Shown: positions 21,016-28,398 of the stretch, one piece after another
How positions within the stretch are numbered: position 1 is the first letter of the stretch
How the letters are laid out: every line of letters begins with the position of its first letter
Source: a virus
DNA length: 35,979 bases
Virus record (IMG/VR): IMGVR_UViG_3300046665_000368
Span: 1 to 35,979 of that record
Direction: 5' to 3' (one strand)
The notes under the pieces: generated by a model
Told to the model about the DNA's origin: nothing
The model's database searches: none
Seen by the model: only the letters and a program-made list of their open reading frames with translations
Translations under genes and position numbers: made by a program

Positions 21016-22105
21016 ACTTGCAAGTCTCCGTCGTATTGATGCCATTTTCCCCATCCCCAATGCTGATGCAATTGAATGCGCTCAGGTTGGTGGCTGGCAG
21101 GTAGTTGTTAAGAAGGGTGAATTCCTTCCTGGTCAACTGGCTGTTTACTTTGAGATTGACAGCTTCATTCCATCCAAGCTGGCTCCGTGGTTGACCAAGC
21201 CGGGGCACGAAGCCAAGGTGTACAAGGATGTCTACGGCGAGCGTCTGCGCACGGTACGACTCCGGAAGCAGCTGTCCCAGGGGCTGCTACTACCCATCTG
21301 CCGTGGTGCATTCGCGGCGCCTAATGAGGCCTTCATTGAGGTGAGCAACGGATATGACCACAGCGTCTGGACCTTCCCATACGAAGAAGACACCGATCTG
21401 ACTGAGCTCCTTGAAATTCAATTGTGGGAACCGCCTGAGTCTGGAGCTCCTGGTGAACGCAAGGGCAACTTCCCGCATTTCATTCGAAAGACTGACCAGG
21501 AGCGAATTCAGAATCTGAGTCGAGTACTCCCCAAGTGGATTGAGGAGGGCCATCGATTCGAACGCACTGAGAAGCTTGATGGTAGCTCGATGACTGTGTA
21601 CTGCAAGATTGAGAATGAAGGCGATGAACAAATCCCTATCATTGGAGTGTGTAGTCGGAATATGGATTTGGTGCTGAATGAAGCCAACAAATTCTGGAAG
21701 GCTGCTCTTAATCAGAATCTGGTTAACAAGCTGAGCGATTACTGTCTGACCAATAATCGGAGTCTTGCACTGCAGGGGGAACTGATTGGTGAATCAATTC
21801 AAAAGAACCGTTATGCGGTCACTGGCCACTGGTTCTATCTTTACGCCATTTGGGATATTGACAATCAGTGCTATCTTCTTCCTGCTGATCGTCAGCGAAT
21901 CTCGGAGGGGCTAGATATTGATGATGTCCCAACAATTTCTGAGAGTACTCAAGTGTTTGGAATGGAAGGGCTTCTGGAGAGCGCCATTGGCTTCACTTGG
22001 TTTCGAAATGGAGTGCAGCGTGAGGGTGATGTCTACAAGAGTACCACTGATCCCACTGTGAGTTTTAAGGTTATCAGCAATAAGTACCTTGAAGAAGTAG
22101 GCTGA
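21008..22105 (+). CDS. RNA ligase, DraRnl/Rnl5-type
   Basis: This 365-aa protein resembles the DRB0094 (DraRnl, Rnl5) family. An N-terminal domain (about 1-150) typical of that family precedes the nucleotidyltransferase domain. Motif I is EKLDGSS with nucleophile Lys189, and the motif IIIa-like block is LALQGELIGESIQKNRY. The chain ends with motif V-like VSFKVISNKYL. Family knowledge: these ligases seal 3'-OH/5'-phosphate RNA nicks using ATP. With RtcB at 2 kb the phage has two complementary RNA-sealing chemistries. ATG 21008 is chosen over an upstream TTG. Confidence 0.88.
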   Translation: MRKLASLRRIDAIFPIPNADAIECAQVGGWQVVVKKGEFLPGQLAVYFEIDSFIPSKLAPWLTKPGHEAKVYKDVYGERLRTVRLRKQLSQGLLLPICRGAFAAPNEAFIEVSNGYDHSVWTFPYEEDTDLTELLEIQLWEPPESGAPGERKGNFPHFIRKTDQERIQNLSRVLPKWIEEGHRFERTEKLDGSSMTVYCKIENEGDEQIPIIGVCSRNMDLVLNEANKFWKAALNQNLVNKLSDYCLTNNRSLALQGELIGESIQKNRYAVTGHWFYLYAIWDIDNQCYLLPADRQRISEGLDIDDVPTISESTQVFGMEGLLESAIGFTWFRNGVQREGDVYKSTTDPTVSFKVISNKYLEEVG

Positions 22106-22146
22106 TTCAATAAGCTGAGATTGGCGAGCATGACGCTAATCAACAA

Positions 22147-22164
22147 GCTCTTTAGAGAAAGAGC
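22147..22164 (+). other. RNA hairpin upstream of 22196 gene
   Basis: Perfect 7-bp stem GCTCTTT/AAAGAGC with loop AGAG in an AT-rich 90-base gap after the RNA ligase gene. No T tract follows, so it may be a processing or stability element rather than a terminator. If the next gene started at ATG 22130 the hairpin would be coding. Confidence 0.45.
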
Positions 22165-22195
22165 AATAACTATTAACTCTTTAGAATTGAATCTC

Positions 22196-22432
22196 ATGCA
22201 AGTTTACGTTGAATCCGTCGCTCCTACCTTTACCGCTGTTCAATGGTTTAAGGAGGGTGACTATCCGGGTGTCCGGGTTGAGGAGGGTAGCAAGATTGGT
22301 ACGATCCAAACCAAGGCAGGCATTAAGGTCGTCCGACCTGGTGAATTTATTGTGCGCCGCCGCAGTGGGGATTTCAGTATCTATCAAGAAAAAGAGTTCA
22401 AGAACAAGTTCAAGCCTGCACTCACGCAATGA
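22196..22432 (+). CDS. Small beta-rich protein, PGDYxxxG-like family, 78 aa
   Basis: The block AVQWFKEGDYPGV, a GTIQTKAG strand and a RPGEFIVRRRSGDF end recall the small phage family with VQFTG ... VGDYIIKG ... (the gene at 34198 is a clearer member), so the two may be paralogues. Function unknown. ATG 22196 is used because the homologous pattern begins there; ATG 22130 and TTG 22121 are in frame upstream. Confidence 0.55.
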   Translation: MQVYVESVAPTFTAVQWFKEGDYPGVRVEEGSKIGTIQTKAGIKVVRPGEFIVRRRSGDFSIYQEKEFKNKFKPALTQ

Positions 22433-22857
22433 TGCACACCCACTATTTCCGACTCGGTGATCCGAGTGATGATGGTCATGGCCGACATAAAAGTTATGTC
22501 ATCCAATGTAATTTCGATTACAAGCAATTGAAGCTCCTGGTGGAGCAAGCACAGAAGACGCTGGACATCGATTTTGATAAGTGGTGTCATAAATATGAGG
22601 AATGGCGACTGCCTGTAAAGGATAGTGATATCCTCCGTAAGACTGGAATCTTGGAGACATTCTTCCGTGTCAAGGAATATGACATGGACCATGAAACAAT
22701 GCAGATGGGTACTGGCTATTACTTCGATGATGGCCTGGATGAGTTGTTTGAGTTGTGGCTGCATTGTCTTCAATTTGTGGACCCATCTTTCAAGTTTGAA
22801 GTGATTCCAATTTGCTGGTGGGATTATGGTATGGGTTACGGGCTCTTTAACGCATGA
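22429..22857 (+). CDS. Hypothetical protein, 142 aa
   Basis: Not recognised. It is rich in aromatic residues, acidic, with a His/Asp-rich start (HTHYFRLGDPSDDGHGRH) and many Trp residues. ATGATG start overlaps the previous TGA; the end overlaps the next gene as ATGA. Soluble and probably globular. Confidence 0.65.
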   Translation: MMHTHYFRLGDPSDDGHGRHKSYVIQCNFDYKQLKLLVEQAQKTLDIDFDKWCHKYEEWRLPVKDSDILRKTGILETFFRVKEYDMDHETMQMGTGYYFDDGLDELFELWLHCLQFVDPSFKFEVIPICWWDYGMGYGLFNA

Positions 22858-23171
22858 ATAAGCAAGAATATGATCAGCTCAAAGAATTCGCTGAGGTCCA
22901 ACTTGATGGAATCAGTGGAGATGAACTTATTCGATTGATTGATAAATTGTATGGAAAACAGCGACAAATCCCAGCCCTCTTCCGAAAGCCCTTCGGACGC
23001 ACCTCGGCTGGACATTCCGATGACGCCAGCACTCCGACAGGTATTGGCGGCGATTTCAGTCCTGCCTCAGTGGGATCAGGATTCGGTTACAAAAATTGCC
23101 TCCCGATTGCGCCAAGTAGTGAGCGCAGACAACCAGAATGCCATGATGGCGTTCAGTCTAGTGAGCTGTGA
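22854..23171 (+). CDS. Hypothetical protein, 105 aa, long overlap with next gene
   Basis: Not recognised. The first 40 residues (helical, starting MNKQEYDQLKEFAEVQ) look like a normal small phage protein, coupled to the upstream gene. The last 65 are low-quality, Ser/Gly/Pro-rich, and run in a different frame over the next gene for 221 bases. The true protein may end earlier by a frameshift, or the tail may be just overlap. Confidence 0.45.
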   Translation: MNKQEYDQLKEFAEVQLDGISGDELIRLIDKLYGKQRQIPALFRKPFGRTSAGHSDDASTPTGIGGDFSPASVGSGFGYKNCLPIAPSSERRQPECHDGVQSSEL

Positions 23172-23214
23172 GCTCGCATCTATTCTCGATATCTCTCTGC
23201 AACAACAAGATTAA
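22951..23214 (+). CDS. Hypothetical protein, 87 aa
   Basis: Not recognised. A Ser/Pro-rich start (residues 1-20) is followed by a helical domain (TPALRQVLAAISVLPQWDQD and beyond) with normal codon use. It overlaps the previous gene in another frame. A small helical phage protein of the replication/nucleotide region. Confidence 0.6.
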   Translation: MENSDKSQPSSESPSDAPRLDIPMTPALRQVLAAISVLPQWDQDSVTKIASRLRQVVSADNQNAMMAFSLVSCELASILDISLQQQD

Positions 23215-23221
23215 TCTCAAA

Positions 23222-23725
23222 ATGAATATGACTTTCTTCCCCAGCACGAAGCTCACTAAGGCCGCTGACCAATTCACCACCTCTGCTCTGCTGGTTGATG
23301 CCGCTGAGCGAGTTCTTGAAATTTCCACTCACAACCATGATGGCTCTCACCCTGAGATCAATGACGCAGTGATTTACGAGTTTACGGACTATCGTGGTTA
23401 TGGCCGATATACCAAGAATAAAGCGCTGCAGGCAATTAACTTGGTCATGTTCGATCTGCAGGGCCGCCAAGTTGATCATGGCAAGCGTTACAGCCAGAGC
23501 ATGAACGAGTTTGCAGTGACGACTGTCCGTCGCAACGCTGAGGCTCGGGCCTATGCACTTCTGCTGGCTGCTGAAGTCGCCAAGGAACGCTTCGTGAAAC
23601 CGCTGGAGCTTGCAACTGTGAGTGCCCGCAAAGTGGCGGAACAGCTGGATGTCAAGAGTGATAAGCTGATGAAGACCAAGCGTGCTCTAGCTGAGACCAA
23701 GGGCCTGCTGAAGAAAGCTGCCTGA
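23222..23725 (+). CDS. Hypothetical protein, 167 aa
   Basis: Not recognised. Mixed alpha/beta in the middle (VIYEFTDYRGYGRYTKNKAL) and strongly helical C-terminus rich in Ala, Lys and Glu from about residue 100, perhaps a coiled coil. ATG 23222 follows a short AT-rich gap. Its stop overlaps the next ATG. Confidence 0.65.
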   Translation: MNMTFFPSTKLTKAADQFTTSALLVDAAERVLEISTHNHDGSHPEINDAVIYEFTDYRGYGRYTKNKALQAINLVMFDLQGRQVDHGKRYSQSMNEFAVTTVRRNAEARAYALLLAAEVAKERFVKPLELATVSARKVAEQLDVKSDKLMKTKRALAETKGLLKKAA

Positions 23726-23895
23726 TGCTCGGTTGGTTCAAGAAACTTAAGCCTGAAAGCAGAATTGTGATTAGTGCCTCAACTGGGCTAATGTCCATTG
23801 GGCCTCTGTCACAACTTCCGTTTGCAATTGGTTTTCCAACATGGATCATGTTCTGCGTTGTGCTGACCGTGATCAATATTGAGATGAGAGAATGA
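23725..23895 (+). CDS. Small membrane protein, 56 aa
   Basis: A basic N-terminus (MLGWFKKLKPESR) is followed by two moderately hydrophobic stretches (about 14-30 and 34-51), the second clearly membrane-like (FPTWIMFCVVLTVI). Positive-inside rule suggests the N-terminus faces the cytoplasm. TGATG overlaps on both sides. Confidence 0.55.
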   Translation: MLGWFKKLKPESRIVISASTGLMSIGPLSQLPFAIGFPTWIMFCVVLTVINIEMRE

Positions 23896-24257
23896 TGGGG
23901 CCAGATGAGCGAAGGATTTGGTCCGACGCTTATGTCAGGACAATTGGGCTTGGGTGGAGACGCTCCACTCGCATTCAAGTCGCTGATGAAGCAGTGATGG
24001 ATTTTCAGAAAGCGAGAAGTTTTGAACGAGCAAGAAGTGCTGGCCTTCAAGCCAATGACCCTGTACAGGGAGAATCCTCCCTTCGAATCCCTGAAGTTCC
24101 CGTACATTGCCAGTCCCAAACTGGACGGGATTCGCTGTGCGATCTTCCAAGGGCGAGCAGTGACTCGTACATTGAAGGACATTGCAAATCGGGAAGTCCG
24201 GAAGCAGTTGTCCTCGATGAAGCTAAACTGTGTCGACGGAGAGCTAATCGTTGGTAG
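23892..24257 (+). CDS. Hypothetical protein, 121 aa, long overlap with DNA ligase
   Basis: Not recognised. The first 50 residues (SDAYVRTIGLGWRRSTRIQV...) look like a real gene, coupled by ATGATG to the previous stop. The remaining 70 residues lie over the DNA ligase gene in another frame and look like chance coding. The functional protein may be only the N-terminal part. Confidence 0.4.
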   Translation: MMGPDERRIWSDAYVRTIGLGWRRSTRIQVADEAVMDFQKARSFERARSAGLQANDPVQGESSLRIPEVPVHCQSQTGRDSLCDLPRASSDSYIEGHCKSGSPEAVVLDEAKLCRRRANRW

Positions 24258-24939
24258 CCCAGTGAGTCCCACTGTGTACCGAGACACTGATAGTTTCATC
24301 ATGTCTCACTTTCCTCCATTCCAGGAGTACACCTATTATCTCTTCGACGACTTCTCCTCTCCAGCGGATAGCTATCGTAGGAGGATTGACCGCCTCATTG
24401 AGCGCTTCTCTCTTGAAGAGTTTAATGGATTCCGAGTTAGATTGCATGATTGTCGACGAGTCGAATCCCTCGCTGAGCTCCTTGCCTATGAGGAGGAATG
24501 TCTTGAACTCGGATATGAAGGGCTCATTCTTCGATCGCTTCATGGACGATATAAGTTTAATCGCACCACCCTGCGAGAGGACATTGCCTTTAAGCTCAAA
24601 CGCTTTCAAGATTCCGAAGCGGAAATTATTGGCCTCGAAGAGGAAATGGAAAACACCAACGAGGCGGAGACGAATGAACTCGGTCGGACAAAGCGCTCGA
24701 CTGCGAAAGCGGGGCTTGTTGGTAAAGGCACACTTGGGGCGTTTCTTGTACGTGATCTGGTGACTGGTGTTGAATTCCGAATTGGTAGCGGTGCACTGCT
24801 GACCAAAGAGGGGCGAGCCAAGTACTATAATGAGAAGTACATTGGAAAAATTGTGACTTATAAGTTCTTCCCTGTTGGTGTCAAGGATAAGCCTCGACAT
24901 CCGATTGTGAAGGGTTTCCGTGATTTGAGTGATATGTAA
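24022..24939 (+). CDS. ATP-dependent DNA ligase
   Basis: This 305-aa protein is a small covalent nucleotidyltransferase ligase. Motif I is SPKLDGIR (Lys33 is the adenylylated residue), then the motif III-like YYLFDDFS, motif IV EGLILR, and motif V FKLKRF. An OB-fold follows (FRIGSG ... KYIGKIVTYKFF), ending in a basic KGFRD stretch. It joins Okazaki fragments with ATP. TTG 24022 gives the full N-terminus, with a GCGAGAAG ribosome binding-like site; the first ATG (24055) would still leave all motifs. Confidence 0.9.
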   Translation: MNEQEVLAFKPMTLYRENPPFESLKFPYIASPKLDGIRCAIFQGRAVTRTLKDIANREVRKQLSSMKLNCVDGELIVGSPVSPTVYRDTDSFIMSHFPPFQEYTYYLFDDFSSPADSYRRRIDRLIERFSLEEFNGFRVRLHDCRRVESLAELLAYEEECLELGYEGLILRSLHGRYKFNRTTLREDIAFKLKRFQDSEAEIIGLEEEMENTNEAETNELGRTKRSTAKAGLVGKGTLGAFLVRDLVTGVEFRIGSGALLTKEGRAKYYNEKYIGKIVTYKFFPVGVKDKPRHPIVKGFRDLSDM

Positions 24940-25217
24940 TGAGAATTGATCATACGTTGATGTCTTGGAAAGGGTCATTTGGTCTGCATACGATTGCAGG
25001 TGACCCGATGGTCTTCACTGATATTCTTCCTGTAGTTGGAATGTGTGTTGGACAATATTGCCGTCTTGAGGAATACGATAAGAAAGAAGAAACTTACACT
25101 GGTAGGTGGGCTCTCCTTCGTATTACTGGAATTAGACTTGCAAGAGTCAAAGAGGGTAAACTCCAAGCAATTGTTGATCACAAAATGATTGATCGAGGAG
25201 CAGATGCACATTGTTAA
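24939..25217 (+). CDS. Hypothetical protein, 92 aa
   Basis: Not recognised. A compact beta-rich protein with an RWALLRITGIRL strand pair. TAATG overlap with the DNA ligase stop shows coupling. It overlaps the following small gene by 14 bases. Confidence 0.6.
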   Translation: MRIDHTLMSWKGSFGLHTIAGDPMVFTDILPVVGMCVGQYCRLEEYDKKEETYTGRWALLRITGIRLARVKEGKLQAIVDHKMIDRGADAHC

Positions 25218-25347
25218 GGCTGCTGAACTCGGATATGGAACCGAGACTGTGGGACGCTATAGATGGCGTTGGCTGGCGGAGGTGGTCGCTGGCATGATCT
25301 GTACCTTTGGAGGAAGGTACGCCTGGGTAATTAGCATTAAACAATAA
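25204..25347 (+). CDS. Hypothetical protein, 47 aa
   Basis: Not recognised. ATG 25204 is inside the end of the previous gene. A basic, Trp-rich small protein (GRYRWRWLAEVVAG) with a hydrophobic C-terminal stretch that might touch the membrane. Packing is the main support. Confidence 0.45.
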   Translation: MHIVKAAELGYGTETVGRYRWRWLAEVVAGMICTFGGRYAWVISIKQ

Positions 25348-25367
25348 AAATAATTAGGGAGTTTCGT

Positions 25368-25454
25368 ATGTTCATGCTTGGTGTTGTGGTTGGTATCATG
25401 ATTGTTGTGGCACTGATCATTCAGATGAATAAAGGAAACAATGGCGGTCATTAA
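25368..25454 (+). CDS. Membrane micropeptide, 28 aa
   Basis: ATG 25368 has a clear TAGGGAG ribosome binding sequence five bases upstream. It encodes one hydrophobic helix (residues 1-20) and a short polar tail rich in Asn and Gly. It overlaps the next gene by 14 bases. Such single-helix peptides are seen in phages, but the role is not known. Confidence 0.45.
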   Translation: MFMLGVVVGIMIVVALIIQMNKGNNGGH

Positions 25455-25749
25455 GCCAGGAGTTAAGTGTCGAGTCATTGGTCGTGCAGACCCTGACAAG
25501 GGTTTTGATGATGTCATCTTTGATGGCAAGAGTCCAAATCATGGCAAGACAGTAATTGTTGTGAGTTGGCAAGGTGAAGGTCGAGGAGAACTCGGCAACA
25601 TCTGGCGATGCAGGAGTGATAGCGAGACACCACTGGTGCATCAAGCTGGCCTGTTGGCAACTCACTTGGATTTCAGTGAGCGTACACTGGAGGTTATCCC
25701 GGAATCGGATGCAACGGGATTGCGTCAGAAGGCTGTACTGGCAGCATAA
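25441..25749 (+). CDS. Hypothetical protein, 102 aa
   Basis: Not recognised. A beta-rich protein with KPGVKCRVIGRA at the start and a short VIVVSWQGEGRG strand, resembling a small SH3-like barrel. AAAGGAAACA upstream of the ATG is a fair ribosome binding site. Its function is unclear. Confidence 0.65.
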   Translation: MAVIKPGVKCRVIGRADPDKGFDDVIFDGKSPNHGKTVIVVSWQGEGRGELGNIWRCRSDSETPLVHQAGLLATHLDFSERTLEVIPESDATGLRQKAVLAA

Positions 25750-25829
25750 TCCAGTAGTCATCGAGGGGGATGACGCAATTAGCTGACTTATCTGTCGGCA
25801 ATCAACTTTATTGTTCTCAAGGTATACAA

Positions 25830-26075
25830 ATGTTCTTCCAAAAGCCCGCTAAGACCTTCAATTCCATCCTGGCCCAATTCCGTGAGGCCGCAGATGACAT
25901 GTTCAAGCTGCGTGATGAGAAAGAGGCAGAGGCAAGTCTCAAGCGTGATGAGGCTGAACGACTGCGTGCACAGGCAATCGTGAGTGATAGTGAGGCTGAT
26001 GGTCTGGATGCCGAAGCTGCGCAGGCCGACTCTGTTGGCACTAAGATCGATGCTCTGATCACGCCCACAGTCTAA
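25830..26075 (+). CDS. Coiled-coil protein, 81 aa
   Basis: A long charged helix spans about residues 12-60, rich in Glu, Lys, Arg and Ala, probably a coiled coil, preceded by a short aromatic N-terminus (MFFQKPAKTFNSIL). ATG 25830 with AAGGT upstream is preferred; ATG 25770 (GAGGGGG upstream) would add 20 residues. No family recognised. Confidence 0.6.
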   Translation: MFFQKPAKTFNSILAQFREAADDMFKLRDEKEAEASLKRDEAERLRAQAIVSDSEADGLDAEAAQADSVGTKIDALITPTV

Positions 26076-26102
26076 ATAAACAATAACAAAGAAAGAAGTA
26101 AT

Positions 26103-26288
26103 ATGTTCGCAATTCAACGTTTCCGTCCCCTCAAGTACATCAAGGCCCGTCGTCCCCACATCTATGATGCCAAGGGTAAACTGGCTATTCGCAGCAATGT
26201 TCTGGATGAGGCTGTGGAGGCAGCTGAGGCTGGTGATGGCGCTCGTCTGAAGCGTCTGGCCCAAGCTGTGGAGCAAGCCAAGGAATGA
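26103..26288 (+). CDS. Hypothetical basic protein, 61 aa
   Basis: Not recognised. The first 30 residues are basic, the last 30 helical and Ala/Glu-rich (EAVEAAEAGDGARLKRLAQA). AAAGAAAGAAG precedes the ATG. It overlaps the MazG-like gene (ATGA). Confidence 0.6.
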   Translation: MFAIQRFRPLKYIKARRPHIYDAKGKLAIRSNVLDEAVEAAEAGDGARLKRLAQAVEQAKE

Positions 26289-26554
26289 TCTTTAATCGGG
26301 AGAAGTTTTTCCGTGATGTTGAAGCAGAAGTGGCACGAGCACGAGTCTGCTATCCCGGAAATGCACTGCAGCAAGCCGCATTCAATGAGGAAGCTGGTGA
26401 GGTGACTAAGGCCCTTATTGATCACCACTACGGTAAAGACACTGAGGAACACATCTATGAAGAGATGGTTCAAACTGGTGCAATGATTGTTCGTCTGGCA
26501 GAAGAAGGCTCACAAGAGCTGAAGTTCCAAGGTTTTACACATGTCCAAGCTTAA
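26285..26554 (+). CDS. MazG-like nucleotide pyrophosphohydrolase domain protein
   Basis: This 89-aa helical protein has NEEAGEV (ExxE) and, after about 25 residues, EEMVQTGAM, the pattern of small phage MazG-like and MazZ-type enzymes. The family hydrolyses (d)NTPs to monophosphates with Mg2+. The usual final Asp is replaced by Gln (EEMVQ), as in a phage subgroup I recall. It could adjust nucleotide pools or remove (p)ppGpp-like signals. Coupled by ATGA to the preceding gene. Confidence 0.7.
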   Translation: MIFNREKFFRDVEAEVARARVCYPGNALQQAAFNEEAGEVTKALIDHHYGKDTEEHIYEEMVQTGAMIVRLAEEGSQELKFQGFTHVQA

Positions 26555-26783
26555 TCCCGAAGTCAAGGCCCGCATTGAGGCGGCATTCAAAAAGTACGCC
26601 GAGAACAATGATCTCAGGAAGGGCACTCAGACCTACAACAAGGCTGAGCGTGATTTCTTCCAGGGTGCATGCCAGACTCTTCAGGCTGTGTTTGAGGATC
26701 CTCTGCAACCCAGCAAGCTGGTCGAGGAAGTGCCCGTGATGTGGTCGATCAGCCTGTTTTCTGGGAGGCCCATCGTCGCATGA
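26541..26783 (+). CDS. Hypothetical protein, 80 aa
   Basis: Not recognised. Helical, charged protein (ARIEAAFKKYAENNDLRKG) with a more hydrophobic C-terminus. It overlaps the previous gene by 14 bases and the macro-domain gene by four (ATGA), so it is co-translated with the latter. Confidence 0.6.
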   Translation: MSKLNPEVKARIEAAFKKYAENNDLRKGTQTYNKAERDFFQGACQTLQAVFEDPLQPSKLVEEVPVMWSISLFSGRPIVA

Positions 26784-27232
26784 TCATTAATGTTGTTGGT
26801 GATGTTCTGGGTGCAAAGACAGGCATCATCGTTCATGGTTGCAATGCACAAGGGGTGATGAATTCGGGTGTTGCCCTTCAAGTGAAGCAGCAGTGTCCGC
26901 TTGCATACGACTACTACAAAGCTGGTCAGAAGAAGCTTGGTGAAGTGACGTGGGCTCCATTTGGAGATGAGCGTTTCATTGTCAATGCAATTACTCAAGA
27001 GTACTACGGCTACGATAAGAGGAAGTACGTTAGTTACGACGCCGTAGAGGAATGTTTCAAGAAGATCGTGATGATCGCGGAGACCGTTGAGGCTCAGTAC
27101 AAGTTCAAGCCTGCAATTCACTTTCCCCAAATTGGGGCGGGTCGTGGTGGTGGTGAGTGGGAGATCATTTCAAAGATCATCGATCATACCGTTCCACGTA
27201 AATTCACGAAGTATCTCTGGTTGATGAAATAA
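26780..27232 (+). CDS. Macro-domain (ADP-ribose-binding) protein
   Basis: This 150-aa protein is a stand-alone macro domain of the ALC1/TARG1/DarG-like type: a VVGDVLG strand, IIVHGCNAQGVMNSGVALQV with the Asn and Gly loop that holds ADP-ribose, AITQEYYG, and the second loop FPQIGAGRGGGEW. Members bind ADP-ribose and often hydrolyse ADP-ribosyl esters or Appr-1''-P. In a phage it could remove ADP-ribose marks or process ADP-ribose-derived signals, which would fit the Prs-like/Nampt-like pair at 8.4-11 kb. The substrate is not evident. ATG 26780 matches the family start. Confidence 0.85.
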   Translation: MIINVVGDVLGAKTGIIVHGCNAQGVMNSGVALQVKQQCPLAYDYYKAGQKKLGEVTWAPFGDERFIVNAITQEYYGYDKRKYVSYDAVEECFKKIVMIAETVEAQYKFKPAIHFPQIGAGRGGGEWEIISKIIDHTVPRKFTKYLWLMK

Positions 27233-27233
27233 C

Positions 27234-27551
27234 ATGACAACATTCGTCGCACTCCTGAATCTGGCACTTGGTAAGGCTCGTGAGGTCACTCCGAATCTCA
27301 ATAGCTGGGTGGCCCGCATCCGAAATGCCAACACAGGAGAGCAGTTGGATGGTATTCGCTTTGGGGAGTCCCCGAGTGAAGAACAGGCGATCAAGCTGCA
27401 TGAACTTGGTTTCCGTGAAAACGTTGCAATGCACACTCCAAGCGGAATGGATCGTGCACGGAATCGGGATTGGTTGATCCTGAATCTGGCAGTGTTTGAC
27501 AGTGAAGAAGAAATGCGGACCGCACATCTGATGCGGATCTGCGCAGCATAA
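27234..27551 (+). CDS. Hypothetical protein, 105 aa
   Basis: Not recognised. It starts one base after the macro-domain stop, so it may be part of the same unit. A helix-strand-helix composition (NSWVARIRNANTGEQLDGIR) with no metal or membrane motif. A terminator follows. Confidence 0.6.
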   Translation: MTTFVALLNLALGKAREVTPNLNSWVARIRNANTGEQLDGIRFGESPSEEQAIKLHELGFRENVAMHTPSGMDRARNRDWLILNLAVFDSEEEMRTAHLMRICAA

Positions 27552-27558
27552 GAGGAGT

Positions 27559-27576
27559 GGCCCTTCGGGGCCTTTA
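27559..27576 (+). terminator. Terminator after macro-domain unit
   Basis: GGCCC (27559-27563) pairs with GGGCC (27568-27572) around TTCG, followed by TTTAT. It lies between two genes. The T tract is short, so termination may be partial. Confidence 0.7.
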
Positions 27577-27577
27577 T

Positions 27578-27883
27578 ATGCGAGCACCAAGTAGAGAAGA
27601 ATCTGTTCGTTTTATGAAGCAGGCTATGGGCCAGGAACCGGTGAGGACCACTCCAGGTCTCAAGCTGGCTGCTCTGGACAAAGGCACTCTGTTCAGGGTG
27701 CTGGATCGGTTTGCTTATGGGAGTGACATCAACAACTTTCAGGTGTATCAGCGGGCTAATGGCATTCCCGCTGGTGCTGACTACCTTCCCTGCACTCGTT
27801 CCGATGGTGTGAGTGTGAGCATTTGTAGGTATACGAATGTGGAGATTGTTGAAAACCACAACTCAGTTCCTTTGCTGACATGA
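27578..27883 (+). CDS. Hypothetical protein, 101 aa
   Basis: Not recognised. ATG 27578 follows the terminator; an in-frame GTG at 27557 lies inside it. The protein is basic in its first third and beta-like later (GTLFRVLDRFAYGSDINNF). It overlaps the next gene by four bases (ATGA). Confidence 0.55.
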   Translation: MRAPSREESVRFMKQAMGQEPVRTTPGLKLAALDKGTLFRVLDRFAYGSDINNFQVYQRANGIPAGADYLPCTRSDGVSVSICRYTNVEIVENHNSVPLLT

Positions 27884-28398
27884 AGTACTATAGTGCAAAA
27901 CCTGGCTACATCTGGGGCTCTGGTGAGCAGACTGATGAGGAGGCTCGCAAGCTGAGGATTGAGAAATTCTCTCATCTTGGTTTGGAGATTGATGAAAATG
28001 GGTATTCCCCAATTGTCGTCAGTCAGGGCCAAATCGGTGCAATTACCGCAATGGGGTACAAACTTGAGGACATTAAACTTCTCAAGGATACTGACCCTGT
28101 TGGAAGTATTCTGGATGAAGTGCAAACTGTTGTTGATAAGGCATCAACCCCACCTCGTCCTGATGTGGCAATGAATCAGTTGGTTCAGGTGCACATTCCG
28201 AATATGGCACTGCTCTCATACAATGAGACGATGCTAATTGAAGATAGTTGCACTGATGTACTCCAAAACAAGCTGGATGGCGGATGGCGAATCCTAGCTG
28301 TGTGTCCCCAATCCCAACGCCGTCCCGACTATATTCTTGGTCGATTTAACCCCCAACGAGAAGAACAATTCGATAGCGGCGCACGCCGTGGATACTAA
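27880..28398 (+). CDS. Hypothetical protein, 172 aa
   Basis: Not recognised. An N-terminal region (YIWGSGEQTDEEARKLRIEK) is followed by a middle with QIGAITAMGY and a beta-rich C-terminal half with one Cys pair region (about 123-142), ending in an Arg-rich stretch. Length and codon use support a real gene. The next ATG directly follows its stop. Confidence 0.65.
   Translation: MKYYSAKPGYIWGSGEQTDEEARKLRIEKFSHLGLEIDENGYSPIVVSQGQIGAITAMGYKLEDIKLLKDTDPVGSILDEVQTVVDKASTPPRPDVAMNQLVQVHIPNMALLSYNETMLIEDSCTDVLQNKLDGGWRILAVCPQSQRRPDYILGRFNPQREEQFDSGARRGY

Noticed and set aside
22121-22140. Promoter-like TGACGCTAATC after the RNA ligase gene
   Set aside because: Shares only GACGCTAA with the motif; the upstream GGGG block is missing.
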